Assembly (NCBI GenBank): GCA_012927625.1
Contig: JABBOV010000009.1
Span: 62,001 to 126,000, forward strand
Source of the DNA: Glaciimonas sp.
GTDB taxonomy: Bacteria; Pseudomonadota; Gammaproteobacteria; Burkholderiales; Burkholderiaceae_D
Direction of reading: 5' to 3'
DNA length: 64,000 bases
Numbering within the stretch: the first letter of the stretch is position 1; the number at the start of each line of letters is the position of its first letter. The position numbers and the translations under genes are program-made. Below are positions 1 through 10,146 of the stretch, piece by piece. Below the pieces are notes generated by a model. That model ran no database searches and was not told the origin of the DNA. It saw only the letters and a list, made by a program, of their open reading frames with translations.

Positions 1-640
1 CATGCGCATCATCGACCACCAGCCACGCGCCGCACCGTTCGCACAAGGCAAGCAAGGCCGGCAACGGAGCGATGTCGCCGTCCATGCTGAAGACGCTGTC
101 GGTGACGACCAGTTTGGTGGCAGCGCTGCTGGCGCGCAGCAGTACTGCCAGCGCTTCCAGATCTGCGTGCGGATAGACTTTGACGCTCACGCGCGACAGC
201 CGGGCGCCGTCGATCAACGACGCGTGATTCATCGATTCCGAGAAAATTTCGGCGTTGCGGTCGCCCACGGTCAATCCGGTCAGCACTGCCAGATTGGCCA
301 TGTAGCCGGTACAAAAATACAGCGCGCGCGCCGATTCCAGATGCGGCGACATGAATTCCGCCAGCCGTTCTTCGAGTACTGCGTGCGCCCGCGAATGGCC
401 GCTGATCAAATGCGAAGCGCCGCTGCCGACGCCGTATTTTGTCGCCCCTTCGCGCAGCGCTTCGATCAGGCGCGGATGGGCTGCCAGTCCGAGATAGTCA
501 TTGCTGCAAAATGCCAGCATCGGGCGGCCGTCGACCTGCACGCGTGGGCTGCACGGCGTATCGGCCACGCGCCGGGTGCGGCGCAAGCTGCGTTCATCTA
601 ACGACTGCAATTGTTGGTCAAGTCGGGCTATTAATTCCAT
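1..640 (-). CDS. bioF: 8-amino-7-oxononanoate synthase, C-terminus outside the window
   Basis: This PLP enzyme joins pimeloyl-ACP (or -CoA) and L-alanine to make KAPA, the first committed step of biotin ring assembly. The reverse strand from the ATG at 640 reads [11 protein letters not shown], then the family signatures [50 protein letters not shown] and [16 protein letters not shown], and ends at the window edge in WLVVDDAHG, before the PLP lysine. About 213 of roughly 385 residues are present. The gene starts 19 bp after the bioA stop, so the two are probably cotranscribed; bioD and bioB may follow outside the window. Confidence 0.95.
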   Translation of the reverse strand, partial: MELIARLDQQLQSLDERSLRRTRRVADTPCSPRVQVDGRPMLAFCSNDYLGLAAHPRLIEALREGATKYGVGSGASHLISGHSRAHAVLEERLAEFMSPHLESARALYFCTGYMANLAVLTGLTVGDRNAEIFSESMNHASLIDGARLSRVSVKVYPHADLEALAVLLRASSAATKLVVTDSVFSMDGDIAPLPALLALCERCGAWLVVDDAH

Positions 641-659
641 CGAGTCAGTTTTCTTGTTG

Positions 660-2006
660 TCACTTCAAGGCGCCAATCACCTGTTCAAACACGGTTTGGG
701 TGCGCGCCGCCAGGCCATCGATTTCTGCGTCGTCGAGTATATAAGGCGGCATCAGATACACCGTGCGTCCGATCGGGCGCAACAGCAGTTCCTGCTCCAG
801 CGCAGCAGCAAAAAACCGGCGTGAGAAAGTGGCCGCCGCAGACACATCCTCGACCACTGCATCGAATGCCCAGATCATGCCGCGCTGGCGAAAATGCCGC
901 ACTTTCGGGTGTGTCGCGAGTGGCGCCAGCGCCGCAGTCAAGCGTGCGGCACGGTCGCGATTACGGTTCACGACATCATCTTCGTCGAAGATCGCCAGCG
1001 TCGCCAGCGCAGCACGGCAAGCCAGCGGATTGCCGGTATAGGAATGCGAGTGCAGGAACCCGCGTGTCACGTCGGTGCTGTAAAAAGCTTGAAATACTGC
1101 TTCACGCGTCATGACCAGCGACAACGGTAAATAGCCGCCGCTGATGCCTTTCGACAAGCACAGAAAATCAGGCCAGACGGCCGCTTGCTCACAGGCGAAA
1201 AAAGTCCCGCTACGGCCACAGCCAACTGCGATTTCATCAAAGATTACGTGCACCTGATGGCGGTCGCAAAGCGCGCGTACCAGACGCAAATATTCAGGGT
1301 CATGCATCGCCATGCCGGTCGCGCACTGGACTAGCGGCTCGATGATGACGGCGGCGATATGGCTGGCGCGTTGTTCGAGCAGCAGCGCCAAATCCTGAGC
1401 CGCACGGCGCGCCACGTCCGGCGCCGTTTCGCCCTCTTGCGCTGCGCGTGCATCGGGTGACGCCACCACGTGCGCCTGCCGCAGCAACGGGCCGTAGGCA
1501 TCGCGAAACAGGGCCACATCGGTCACGGCCAACGCACCGATTGTCTCACCGTGATAGCTGCCCTTGAGGCAAACGAATTCCTGTTTGTCGGTCAGGCCGG
1601 CATTGCGCCATGCATGAAAACTCATTTTCAACGCGATCTCGACCGCCGATGCGCCATCCGAAGCGTAAAAGCAATGCCCCAATACATGATCGGTGCGGGC
1701 CGACAACTGCTCGGATAATTCGATCACCGGCTCATGCGTAAAGCCAGCCAGCATTGCATGTTCAAGCTTATCGAGCTGGTCCTTCAGCGCCGCGTTGATG
1801 CGCGGGTTGGCGTGACCGAACAGATTGACCCACCACGAACTGATCGCGTCCAGATAACGCCGGCCATTCTGATCGTAGAGCCAGGCGCCACGGCCGTGGC
1901 TGACTGGAATCAGCGGCAGGTTTTCGTGATGCTGCATCTGGGTACACGGATGCCAGACACTGCTCAGGCTGCGTGCTACCCAATCGGATTGTTTGTTTGA
2001 CTCCAA
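660..2006 (-). CDS. bioA: Adenosylmethionine-8-amino-7-oxononanoate aminotransferase
   Basis: BioA converts KAPA to DAPA using S-adenosylmethionine as amino donor. Family landmarks are [18 protein letters not shown] near the start, [36 protein letters not shown], the PLP aspartate region [22 protein letters not shown], the lysine motif [16 protein letters not shown] and [16 protein letters not shown]. The open frame extends to a GTG at 2066, but that start has no Shine-Dalgarno sequence. A GGAG at 2012-2015 precedes GTG 2009 and TTG 2006; the TTG has the better spacing (5 nt) and gives about 448 residues, close to family length. The exact start is therefore uncertain. bioF follows directly. 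Confidence 0.95.
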   Translation of the reverse strand: MESNKQSDWVARSLSSVWHPCTQMQHHENLPLIPVSHGRGAWLYDQNGRRYLDAISSWWVNLFGHANPRINAALKDQLDKLEHAMLAGFTHEPVIELSEQLSARTDHVLGHCFYASDGASAVEIALKMSFHAWRNAGLTDKQEFVCLKGSYHGETIGALAVTDVALFRDAYGPLLRQAHVVASPDARAAQEGETAPDVARRAAQDLALLLEQRASHIAAVIIEPLVQCATGMAMHDPEYLRLVRALCDRHQVHVIFDEIAVGCGRSGTFFACEQAAVWPDFLCLSKGISGGYLPLSLVMTREAVFQAFYSTDVTRGFLHSHSYTGNPLACRAALATLAIFDEDDVVNRNRDRAARLTAALAPLATHPKVRHFRQRGMIWAFDAVVEDVSAAATFSRRFFAAALEQELLLRPIGRTVYLMPPYILDDAEIDGLAARTQTVFEQVIGALK

Positions 2007-2168
2007 CACTGCTCCAAAAAATATTTGTCTGGTTGTTGCGCCCTGCTGCCGCTGACGGGAAGACACTGGGGTGCAGCAGAGGTTTCCGATCGCAAGTAAG
2101 GGAAGCCGCAGAAGCGGACTCGTGGGCCGACCCCGGCCTTCAGGCCAAAAATAGCGTAATCAATAACA

Positions 2169-2963
2169 TCACCCCAACCAGCTCGGCTTGCGCTTCTCCA
2201 AAAAGGCGCTCACGCCTTCGCGGCCTTCCTCGGAGGCGCGGATTTGGGCAATGCTTTCGACGGTGTCGGCGATCAAGATGCTACTGATCGATTTGCCACC
2301 GACTTCGCGCACCAGGCGTTTCGCTTGTCGCACCGCGTTCGGGCTATTGCCTACTAATGACTTGACGATGGCGGTCACTGTTGCGTCCAGCGCATGCAGG
2401 GCCACCACTTCCTGCACCAGACCGATGCGCAGCGCTTCTTCCGCCGTAAATCGTTCGGCGGTGAGGAAATAGCGGCGCGCCGCATTCTCGCCCATGGCAC
2501 GGATCACATAGGGCGAAATTGTGGCCGGAATCAGCCCCAGCTTGACTTCGGAAAGACAGAAATTAGCTTCCCCGACCGTCACCGCGATATCGCACGCGGC
2601 CATCAGCCCCATGCCGCCGGCATAGCAATCGCCCTGCACCCTGGCCACTACCGGCTGCGGGCATTCGTAAATGACGCGCAGCATTTGCGCCAGTTGGGCC
2701 GCATCCGCACGGTTTTCTTCCTGCGTAAAGTCGGCCATCTTGCGCATCCAGTTCAGATCGGCTCCAGCGCAAAACGCCGGACCGCGCGCAGCCAGCACCA
2801 CCGCACGGATGCTGGTGTCCGCACTGATTTCGCGGAAGGCCTGGGTGATTTCGGCGATCGTGATTTCGTTAAAGGCGTTGCGCGCTTCGGGGCGATTCAG
2901 GATCACCAACGCAGCGTGGCCGTCGCGTTGCAGTTCTATGGTTTGATAGGTCGTACTGTTCAT
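2169..2963 (-). CDS. liuC: Enoyl-CoA hydratase/isomerase family, probable methylglutaconyl-CoA hydratase
   Basis: A 264-residue crotonase-fold protein. It shows RPEARNAFNE, the oxyanion-hole segment FCAGADLNWMRKM, GDCYAGGMGLMAACDIAV and the C-terminal EGREGVSAFLEKRKPSW. In leucine breakdown LiuC hydrates 3-methylglutaconyl-CoA to HMG-CoA, the step after methylcrotonyl-CoA carboxylase. Its position at the end of a run holding liuA and liuB favours this over a generic enoyl-CoA hydratase. The start codon overlaps the stop of the DinB-like gene (ATGA), implying translational coupling. The biotin gene bioA, not the carboxylase alpha-subunit gene liuD, follows on the same strand. Confidence 0.9.
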   Translation of the reverse strand: MNSTTYQTIELQRDGHAALVILNRPEARNAFNEITIAEITQAFREISADTSIRAVVLAARGPAFCAGADLNWMRKMADFTQEENRADAAQLAQMLRVIYECPQPVVARVQGDCYAGGMGLMAACDIAVTVGEANFCLSEVKLGLIPATISPYVIRAMGENAARRYFLTAERFTAEEALRIGLVQEVVALHALDATVTAIVKSLVGNSPNAVRQAKRLVREVGGKSISSILIADTVESIAQIRASEEGREGVSAFLEKRKPSWLG

Positions 2964-3460
2964 TCTTTCATCTCCGCCTGCAACATGTAAATGATGTCCA
3001 TTTCAGGACAGACACAGCCCATGCCGGTCAGGACAGCGCTGATCTGGCCGCGATGGTGGGTGCCGTGGTTGAACACATGACCCAGCGTCGCGGCAAAAGG
3101 CGTGATGACCTGTTCGCCGGATGCCCTACTGTAATGGACCTGGCTGACGTAGCGTTCCGGCGGCACCGTGGCCAGCCAGCCACCCCAGCGGGAAACGGCT
3201 TGGCGCAAGGCAACGACCGTTTCCTCATGCCCTGTTTCCCGCTCAGAATTCAATGCCATCTTCAGCGAGACGCCGTCGGCAAAGCGCGAATACCAGTGCA
3301 GTTCACCCACCAGCATATGATTCAACGTGCCGTGTACCGACTGGAAAAACAGCCCGCTGTCCTGCCGGTATTGCGTGTTGCTGATGCCGGCGACCTGCTC
3401 CAACAATTTGTCCGTGGCCCAGATGTGGTAGCGGGCCAGCATCGCAAAATAGTTATGCAT
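2960..3460 (-). CDS. DinB-family metal-binding four-helix protein
   Basis: A 166-residue protein starting MHNYFAMLARYHIWATDKLLEQV. The opening, NHMLVGELHWYSRF in the middle and the late HVFNHGTHHRGQI give the three histidines typical of the DinB/YfiT fold, which usually binds a divalent metal. The biochemical role is unknown; related families include thiol-dependent transferases. I chose the ATG at 3460 because a longer in-frame start would lie inside liuB and the family begins near this methionine. It sits between liuB and liuC, 4 bp after one and overlapping the other, so it is expressed with the leucine pathway. Confidence 0.85.
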   Translation of the reverse strand: MHNYFAMLARYHIWATDKLLEQVAGISNTQYRQDSGLFFQSVHGTLNHMLVGELHWYSRFADGVSLKMALNSERETGHEETVVALRQAVSRWGGWLATVPPERYVSQVHYSRASGEQVITPFAATLGHVFNHGTHHRGQISAVLTGMGCVCPEMDIIYMLQAEMKE

Positions 3461-3464
3461 CGCA

Positions 3465-5072
<1,608 letters not shown>

Positions 5073-5147
5073 TGCCGCATCCTTTTTTTACGTGTCTTGT
5101 GTTGTAACTATTCAGCGCGGGTTACACCCGCCCTACATTACTAGGCA

Positions 5148-5216
5148 TTGTATAAATCTATACCGCAATAAATATATGCAGAAATGGCATTATTTTTTGG
5201 CATACCCCTATATTTT
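5148..5216 (+). repeat. AT-rich composite-repeat module, copy A
   Basis: One of seven similar AT-rich modules found by eye. Recognisable parts are an ATGCGGAAAT-like core (here ATGCAGAAAT) and, about 15 bp later, GGCATACYCC. Here CCGCA and TGCAG can form an imperfect short hairpin. To the left, 5106-5136 holds AACTATTCAGC and a single GCGGGTTACACCCGCCCTAC palindrome. To the right is a full GTAG palindrome. The role is unknown. Confidence 0.6.
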
Positions 5217-5223
5217 AAGGACC

Positions 5224-5285
5224 GTAGGGCGGGTGCAACCCGCATTTTGCATGCGATCAAACAATGCGGGTTGCACCCGGCCTAC
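5224..5285 (-). repeat. GTAG-headed REP-like palindrome pair, family I
   Basis: Inverted pair GTAGGGCGGGTGCAACCCGC and its complement around a short ATTTTGCATGC spacer. Each half is itself a hairpin with GGGTGCAACCC. On the reverse strand the GTAG head lies 5 bp after the stop codon of the acyl-CoA synthetase gene. Other family I copies are at 15534, 61992 and 62137. Confidence 0.8.
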
Positions 5286-5290
5286 GCGCA

Positions 5291-7006
5291 TCAGGTGGTT
5301 TTTGGTTCATCCAGCTTGAGTTCTTCTTTCATCGCTTCGCGCATCTTGAATTTTTGTACCTTGCCGGTTACGGTCATCGGGAACGCGTCGACAAAGCGCA
5401 TGTAGCGCGGCACCTTGTAATAAGCGATCTGGCCGTCGCAGAACGCGCGCAGTTCAGCGTCGTTCAGCGTTGCACCGGGCCGCAGCACGATCCAGGCGCA
5501 CAGTTCCTCGCCGTATTTCAGGTCTGGTACGCCGACCACCTGCACATCTTGAATCGCCGGATGGCGGAACAGGAATTCCTCGATTTCACGCGGGTAGATA
5601 TTTTCACCGCCACGAATCACCATGTCCTTGATGCGGCCGACGATGTTGACATAGCCTTGCGCGTCCATGGTGGCCAGGTCGCCGGAATGCATCCAGCCGT
5701 CGGCGTCAATCGCCTCTTGGGTTTTTTCCAGATCGCCCCAGTATCCGTGCATTACCGAATAGCCGCGGGTGCATAGTTCGCCGGTGCCGCCGAGGGCCAT
5801 CGTCAAGCCCGATTCGGGGTCGGCGATCTTGACTTCCAGATGCGGCTGGACCCGACCGACGGTGGCCACGCGCTGTTCCAACGGCGTGTCGGCATTGCTC
5901 TGGCAACTGACCGGGCTGGTCTCGGTCATGCCGTAGGCAATCGTGACTTCGGCCATGTGCATGTCGCGCATCACGCGCTTCATCACTTCAATCGGGCATG
6001 GCGAGCCGGCCATGATGCCGGTGCGCAACGTCGACAGATCGAACTCGGCAAAGCGCGGATGATCGAGCATCGCGATGAACATGGTAGGCACCCCGTGCAG
6101 GCCGGTGCAGCGCTCGTCCTGCACCGCCTGCAATACCGACAACGGCTCGAAACCGTCATTCGGATAGACGATGGTCGCACCATGCGTCAGGCAAGCCAGG
6201 TTGCCCAGCACCATGCCGAAACAGTGATACAGCGGCACCGGTATGCACAGCCGGTCGGAACCGGTCAGGCGCATCGCCTCGCCGACGAAGAAGCCGTTAT
6301 TCAGGATATTGCGGTGGGTTAGCGTGGCCCCTTTGGGGAAGCCGGTGGTGCCGCTGGTGAACTGAATATTGATCGGGTCGTAGGCATCCAGCGTGGCGGC
6401 GACTTGCGCCAGCCGCGCATCTTGCGCATCGCCGCGGGCGATAAAATCGGCAAAACGCAGCATGCCCGGGACGTCCTGCCGACCCAGGTGGATCACGGTT
6501 TTCAGATCGGGCAGACGGGGGGAATTGAGTGCTCCAGGTTCGCAACTAGCCAGTTCCGGGGCCAGCGTCTGGATCATTTCGATATAGTTGCTGTGCTTGA
6601 ATTCGGGCATTGCAATCAAGGCTTTGCAGCCAACCTTGTTGAGCGCGTATTCCAGCTCCGCTATGCGGTAGGCGGGGTTGATGTTGACCAGCACCACGCC
6701 GATATTGGCGGTGGCGAGTTGGGTCAATAACCACTGCGCATTATTGTGCGACCAGATGCCGATGCGGTCGCCGCGTTGCAAACCCAGTTGCAGCAATGCG
6801 CTAGCCAGACGTCTGGCCTCGGTTTGCAATTCGCGGTAGGTATAGCGGATGTTCTGATGGCAGGAAACCAGCGCTTCGTTGTCCGGCACCCGCGCCACCA
6901 TCGCGTCGAAAAAATTGCCGATGGTTTGTTCGATCAAGGCGCTATCGCGCTCGCCTTGGTCGTAGCTGGTGGTTAAGTTTGTTAGGTTCATCATTGGATC
7001 TGTCAT
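5291..7006 (-). CDS. AMP-forming acyl-CoA synthetase
   Basis: A 571-residue ANL-superfamily adenylating enzyme. The ATP-binding signature is [18 protein letters not shown]. Others are [15 protein letters not shown]-like [17 protein letters not shown], the hinge [43 protein letters not shown] and the C-terminal lysine in [12 protein letters not shown]. It activates a carboxylic acid to its CoA ester. The place in the leucine cluster suggests a short or branched-chain acid, but the substrate cannot be read from sequence. It starts 12 bp after the ychJ-like gene. A LiuR-like box lies inside that gene about 190 bp upstream, so the synthetase may have its own LiuR control. Confidence 0.92.
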   Translation of the reverse strand: MTDPMMNLTNLTTSYDQGERDSALIEQTIGNFFDAMVARVPDNEALVSCHQNIRYTYRELQTEARRLASALLQLGLQRGDRIGIWSHNNAQWLLTQLATANIGVVLVNINPAYRIAELEYALNKVGCKALIAMPEFKHSNYIEMIQTLAPELASCEPGALNSPRLPDLKTVIHLGRQDVPGMLRFADFIARGDAQDARLAQVAATLDAYDPINIQFTSGTTGFPKGATLTHRNILNNGFFVGEAMRLTGSDRLCIPVPLYHCFGMVLGNLACLTHGATIVYPNDGFEPLSVLQAVQDERCTGLHGVPTMFIAMLDHPRFAEFDLSTLRTGIMAGSPCPIEVMKRVMRDMHMAEVTIAYGMTETSPVSCQSNADTPLEQRVATVGRVQPHLEVKIADPESGLTMALGGTGELCTRGYSVMHGYWGDLEKTQEAIDADGWMHSGDLATMDAQGYVNIVGRIKDMVIRGGENIYPREIEEFLFRHPAIQDVQVVGVPDLKYGEELCAWIVLRPGATLNDAELRAFCDGQIAYYKVPRYMRFVDAFPMTVTGKVQKFKMREAMKEELKLDEPKTT

Positions 7007-7017
7007 TTTCTATTCAA

Positions 7018-7467
7018 TCACTCCGAAAAACGGCCATCAAGATAAAACCAGCGCCCCTGTTCCCGCACGAAACGACTAACCTCATGCAAGCGATGGGCGC
7101 GGCCACCGATTTTGTAACGCGCAACAAATTCCACGGTATCGCTGCCTGCGCCGGCGTCACACACTTCCGCATCATTACGCGCTTCTTTGCGTTTACGTAA
7201 ACGTAAAGTCGATTTTATCGTAAGTCCGAGCCAGGTCAAACCCGCATCGTCATCAAATAATCCTGCCAGCGGCCGTGTGCTGCGATGCCAGGTCGCGAGT
7301 AAATATGCCTCATCGCACAGCGTGTAGGCGCTATACCGCGAGCGCATCAATGCCTCGGCAGTCGACGCCACAAGCGCCCCGGAAAGGAAAGGCGCACAGC
7401 AATCGGCAAACACGCCGCCACCGCAGGGGCAGGGGCAGAAGGTGGCGGCTTGATCGCCTTTTTTCAT
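7018..7467 (-). CDS. ychJ: YchJ-family protein (SEC-C metal-binding motif)
   Basis: A 149-residue member of the YchJ/UPF0225 family. The N-terminus MKKGDQAATFCPCPCGGGVFADCCAPFL is a SEC-C-like zinc motif, followed by the conserved AEALMRSRYSAYTLCDEAYLLATWH and the C-terminal EVSRFVREQGRWFYLDGRF. A longer open frame reaches back to 7689 inside the acyl-CoA dehydrogenase gene, but the family starts at this methionine. The function is unknown. It sits between two acyl-CoA enzyme genes in the same direction, with 20 and 11 bp gaps. Confidence 0.9.
   Translation of the reverse strand: MKKGDQAATFCPCPCGGGVFADCCAPFLSGALVASTAEALMRSRYSAYTLCDEAYLLATWHRSTRPLAGLFDDDAGLTWLGLTIKSTLRLRKRKEARNDAEVCDAGAGSDTVEFVARYKIGGRAHRLHEVSRFVREQGRWFYLDGRFSE
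7192..7208 (-). promoter_or_regulatory. LiuR-like box inside ychJ
   Basis: TTTACGTAAACGTAAAG matches 14 of 17 bases of the TTGACGTTAACGTAAAC sequence that occurs twice around liuR. It lies in coding sequence (Arg/Lys-rich segment LRLRKRK) about 190 bp before the acyl-CoA synthetase start. It may be a real internal operator or a chance product of the codons. Confidence 0.35.
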
Positions 7468-7487
7468 AATATCTGCGAAGCTGCGAT

Positions 7488-8615
7488 TTATAGCGCCCGC
7501 CCGATCAAGATCTTCTGGATATCGCTGGTGCCTTCGTAAATCTGGCACACCCGCACGTCGCGATAAATCCGTTCCACCGGGAAATCGCTCACATAGCCAT
7601 AACCGCCATGTATCTGGATCGCGTCGGAACAGACTTTTTCCGCCATCTCGGAGGCGAACAATTTGGCCATCGCCGCTTCTTTCAGGCACGGCAGCCCCGC
7701 ATCCTTCATGCTGGCCGCGTGCTGAATCAACTGGCGCGCCGCTTCGATTTGGGTTGCCATATCGGCCAGTCTAAACTGCACTGCTTGGTGATTGAAGATC
7801 GGCTGGCCGAAGCTTTCGCGTTCTTTCGCATACAGCAGCGCAGCCTCGAATGCGGCGCGCGCCATGCCGACTGATTGCGAGGCGATGCCGATGCGCCCGC
7901 CTTCCAGACCGGAGAGCGCAATCTTGTAGCCCTGGCCTTCTGCGCCAATCAGATTTTCACGCGGGACGCGGCAATTCTCGAACAGGATTTGCGCGGTGTC
8001 CGACGAATGCTGGCCGAGCTTGTCTTCCAGCCTGGCCACGATATAACCGGGGCTGTCGGTCGGCACCCAGAATGCGCTAATGCCTTTCTTGCCGGCTGCC
8101 TTGTCGGTGACCGCCATCACGATGGCAACATCGGCGTGCTTGCCGCTGGTGATGAATTGTTTGACGCCGTTGATCACGTAGTGATCGCCGTCGGGGCTGG
8201 CAGTAGTGCGCAAGGCGGCGGCGTCGCTACCGGTATGCGGCTCGGTCAGGCAGAACGCGCCCAGCATCTCGCCCTTGGCCAGCGGCCGCAGCCATTGTTC
8301 CTTTTGCGCGTCATTGGCGTACATCATCGCGATGCTGCATACCGGGCAATTGTTGACAGAAATCACAGTTGAAGTGCCGCCGTCGCCGGCTGCGATTTCT
8401 TCCAGCACCAGTGCCAGCGACAGATAATCCAGCCCAGCACCGCCCAGTTCTTCCGGCACCGCCACGCCAAATGCGCCGAGTGCGGCCAACTCTTTCAACT
8501 CTTCCTTCGGAAAATGATGTTCCTTGTCCCAGCGCGCTGCATTCGGCAGCAAGCGTTCTTGTGAAAATGCGCGCAATGCGTCGCGGATCATTTGGTGCTG
8601 TTCGGATAAGACCAT
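7488..8615 (-). CDS. Acyl-CoA dehydrogenase
   Basis: A 375-residue FAD-dependent acyl-CoA dehydrogenase of the short/medium-chain type. It shows FCLTEPHTGSDAAAL (flavin contact), QFITSGKHAD, GRIGIASQSVGMARAAFEAALLYAKERESFGQPI, IQIHGGYGYVSDFPVERIYRDVRVCQIYEGTSDIQK. The glutamate in QIYEGTSDIQ is the usual catalytic base of this group, unlike the neighbouring isovaleryl-CoA dehydrogenase where the base lies earlier. It probably oxidises a short or branched acyl-CoA and passes electrons to ETF. It lies downstream of the thiolase gene, with a GTAG palindrome in the gap. Confidence 0.93.
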   Translation of the reverse strand: MVLSEQHQMIRDALRAFSQERLLPNAARWDKEHHFPKEELKELAALGAFGVAVPEELGGAGLDYLSLALVLEEIAAGDGGTSTVISVNNCPVCSIAMMYANDAQKEQWLRPLAKGEMLGAFCLTEPHTGSDAAALRTTASPDGDHYVINGVKQFITSGKHADVAIVMAVTDKAAGKKGISAFWVPTDSPGYIVARLEDKLGQHSSDTAQILFENCRVPRENLIGAEGQGYKIALSGLEGGRIGIASQSVGMARAAFEAALLYAKERESFGQPIFNHQAVQFRLADMATQIEAARQLIQHAASMKDAGLPCLKEAAMAKLFASEMAEKVCSDAIQIHGGYGYVSDFPVERIYRDVRVCQIYEGTSDIQKILIGRAL

Positions 8616-8644
8616 GTCAGGAGCTGCCTTTGTAAAATTTTTGG

Positions 8645-8702
8645 AGTAGCGCAGGCCTGCGTGCCTGCGGCCCGGTCGCAGGCACCCAGGCCTACGCTAC
8701 TT
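8645..8702 (-). repeat. GTAG-headed palindrome, family III
   Basis: Nearly perfect inverted repeat with ends AGTAGCGCAGGCCTGCGTGC and its complement around a short GC-rich centre. On the reverse strand it starts 2-4 bp after the stop of the thiolase gene. Similar copies are at 11990, 14392, 30927, 32534 and a decayed one at 58868. Confidence 0.8.
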
Positions 8703-8704
8703 AC

Positions 8705-9886
8705 TTACGCCAGTTCGATTGCAACCGCAGTTGCTTCACCGCCGCCAATGCACAGGCTGGCAACGCCGCGTTTGCCGCCGGTTTTCTTCAATGCGCCGAT
8801 CAGCGTAACGATGATGCGCGCGCCGGATGCACCAATCGGGTGGCCCAATGCGCAAGCGCCGCCGTGGACGTTGACCTTGTCGCGTGGAATACCGTGCTCT
8901 TTCATCGCGGCCATCGGCACCACGGCGAAGGCTTCATTGATCTCGAACAGGTCGACATCGGCGGTACTCCAGCCGACTTTCTTGTACAGCTTTTCGATTG
9001 CGCCGACCGGTGCGGTAGCGAAAGCGTTCGGTGCTTGCGAGTGAGTGGCGTGCGCCAGCACCCGGGCCAGCACGGTGCAACCGAGTTTTTTGGCCGTCGA
9101 TTCGCGCATCATGACCAGCGCAGCAGCGCCATCGTTGATTGAGGAAGACGAGGCGGCGGTGATGGTGCCGTCTTTCTTGAAGGCCGGTTTCAGATTGGGG
9201 ATTTTGTCGAGTTTGGCTTTCAGCGGGCCTTCATCTTTTTCGACAACCACATCGCCGCCGCGACCGGATACGGTGACCGGCGCGATTTCCCACTGGAACG
9301 AGCCGTCAGCGGTAGCAGCTTGTGCGCGCCGCACCGATTCCATCGCAAAGGTATCTTGCTGTTCGCGAGTGAATTGATATTGCGCCGCGCATTCTTCGCC
9401 GAAAGTGCCCATCGAGCGGCCTTTTTCGTACGCGTCTTCCAAGCCGTCGAGCATCATGTGATCGTATATCATGCCGTGGCCGATGCGGTAACCGCCGCGT
9501 GCTTTCGGGATCAGGTACGGCGCGTTGGTCATCGATTCCATGCCGCCAGCAACGATCACTTCATTGGTGCCGGCAGTGATGGTGTCGAACGCGAAAATCG
9601 CGGCTTGCATTGCCGAACCGCACATCTTGGACATCGTGACCGCACCCGCAGACAGCGGCAAGCCAGCCTTGATCGAGGCCTGGCGCGCCGGGGCCTGGCC
9701 TTGTCCGGCCATCAGGCAATTGCCGAAAAATACGTTTTCGACCAGTTCCGGGTTGACGCCGGAACGCTCGACTGCCGCCTTGATGGCAACAGCGCCGAGT
9801 TCACTAGCCGTAATAGAGGAAAAATCACCCTGGAAAGCGCCCAACGGAGTACGTGCTGCGCCGACGATTACGATTGGATCATGCAT
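8705..9886 (-). CDS. Acetyl-CoA C-acetyltransferase (thiolase)
   Basis: A 393-residue thiolase. It shows VGAARTPLGAFQGDFSS, the active-site cysteine in VTMSKMCGSAMQAA, VAGGMESMTNAPYL, NEAFAVVP and the C-terminal GGACALGHPIGASGARI, where the second catalytic residues lie. Thiolase cleaves acetoacetyl-CoA to two acetyl-CoA, the natural end of leucine breakdown through HMG-CoA and acetoacetate. The open frame reaches 9922, but the ATG at 9886 is preceded by AAAGAGG and matches the family start MHDPIVIVGAART. Confidence 0.95.
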   Translation of the reverse strand: MHDPIVIVGAARTPLGAFQGDFSSITASELGAVAIKAAVERSGVNPELVENVFFGNCLMAGQGQAPARQASIKAGLPLSAGAVTMSKMCGSAMQAAIFAFDTITAGTNEVIVAGGMESMTNAPYLIPKARGGYRIGHGMIYDHMMLDGLEDAYEKGRSMGTFGEECAAQYQFTREQQDTFAMESVRRAQAATADGSFQWEIAPVTVSGRGGDVVVEKDEGPLKAKLDKIPNLKPAFKKDGTITAASSSSINDGAAALVMMRESTAKKLGCTVLARVLAHATHSQAPNAFATAPVGAIEKLYKKVGWSTADVDLFEINEAFAVVPMAAMKEHGIPRDKVNVHGGACALGHPIGASGARIIVTLIGALKKTGGKRGVASLCIGGGEATAVAIELA

Positions 9887-9924
9887 TTGAAACCTCTTTA
9901 AAAAGTACATTAAAATTACCAAAT

Positions 9925-10000
9925 ACTAATATATGTATTTTTTAATACTTCAATAAATATATTCGGAAATATACTTATTTATAGGCATACCCCCATGTAA
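9925..10000 (+). repeat. AT-rich composite-repeat module, copy B
   Basis: The core is ATTCGGAAAT followed by AGGCATACCCCC, in a very AT-rich setting. It lies between thiolase and aceK, just before a family II palindrome, the same pairing seen at 45.5 kb. Confidence 0.6.
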
Positions 10001-10025
10001 ATAAAAAATGCAGTATTGTGGTTTT

Positions 10026-10093
10026 GTAGGAGCGCACCCGGGCGCGATCATCGCCAGCATGGGCAATCCGGTCGCGCCCGGGTGCGCTCCTAC
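10026..10093 (+). repeat. GTAG-headed palindrome, family II
   Basis: Inverted repeat with arms GTAGGAGCGCACCCGGGCGC and its exact complement around a spacer of about 28 bp. The second copy is at 45591-45662 with one substitution per arm (CACCTGG). Confidence 0.85.
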
Positions 10094-10146
10094 AGAAATT
10101 GCTTGGTTCTGAAAATTTCCTAAGATCTGAATAATTACGCACAACA

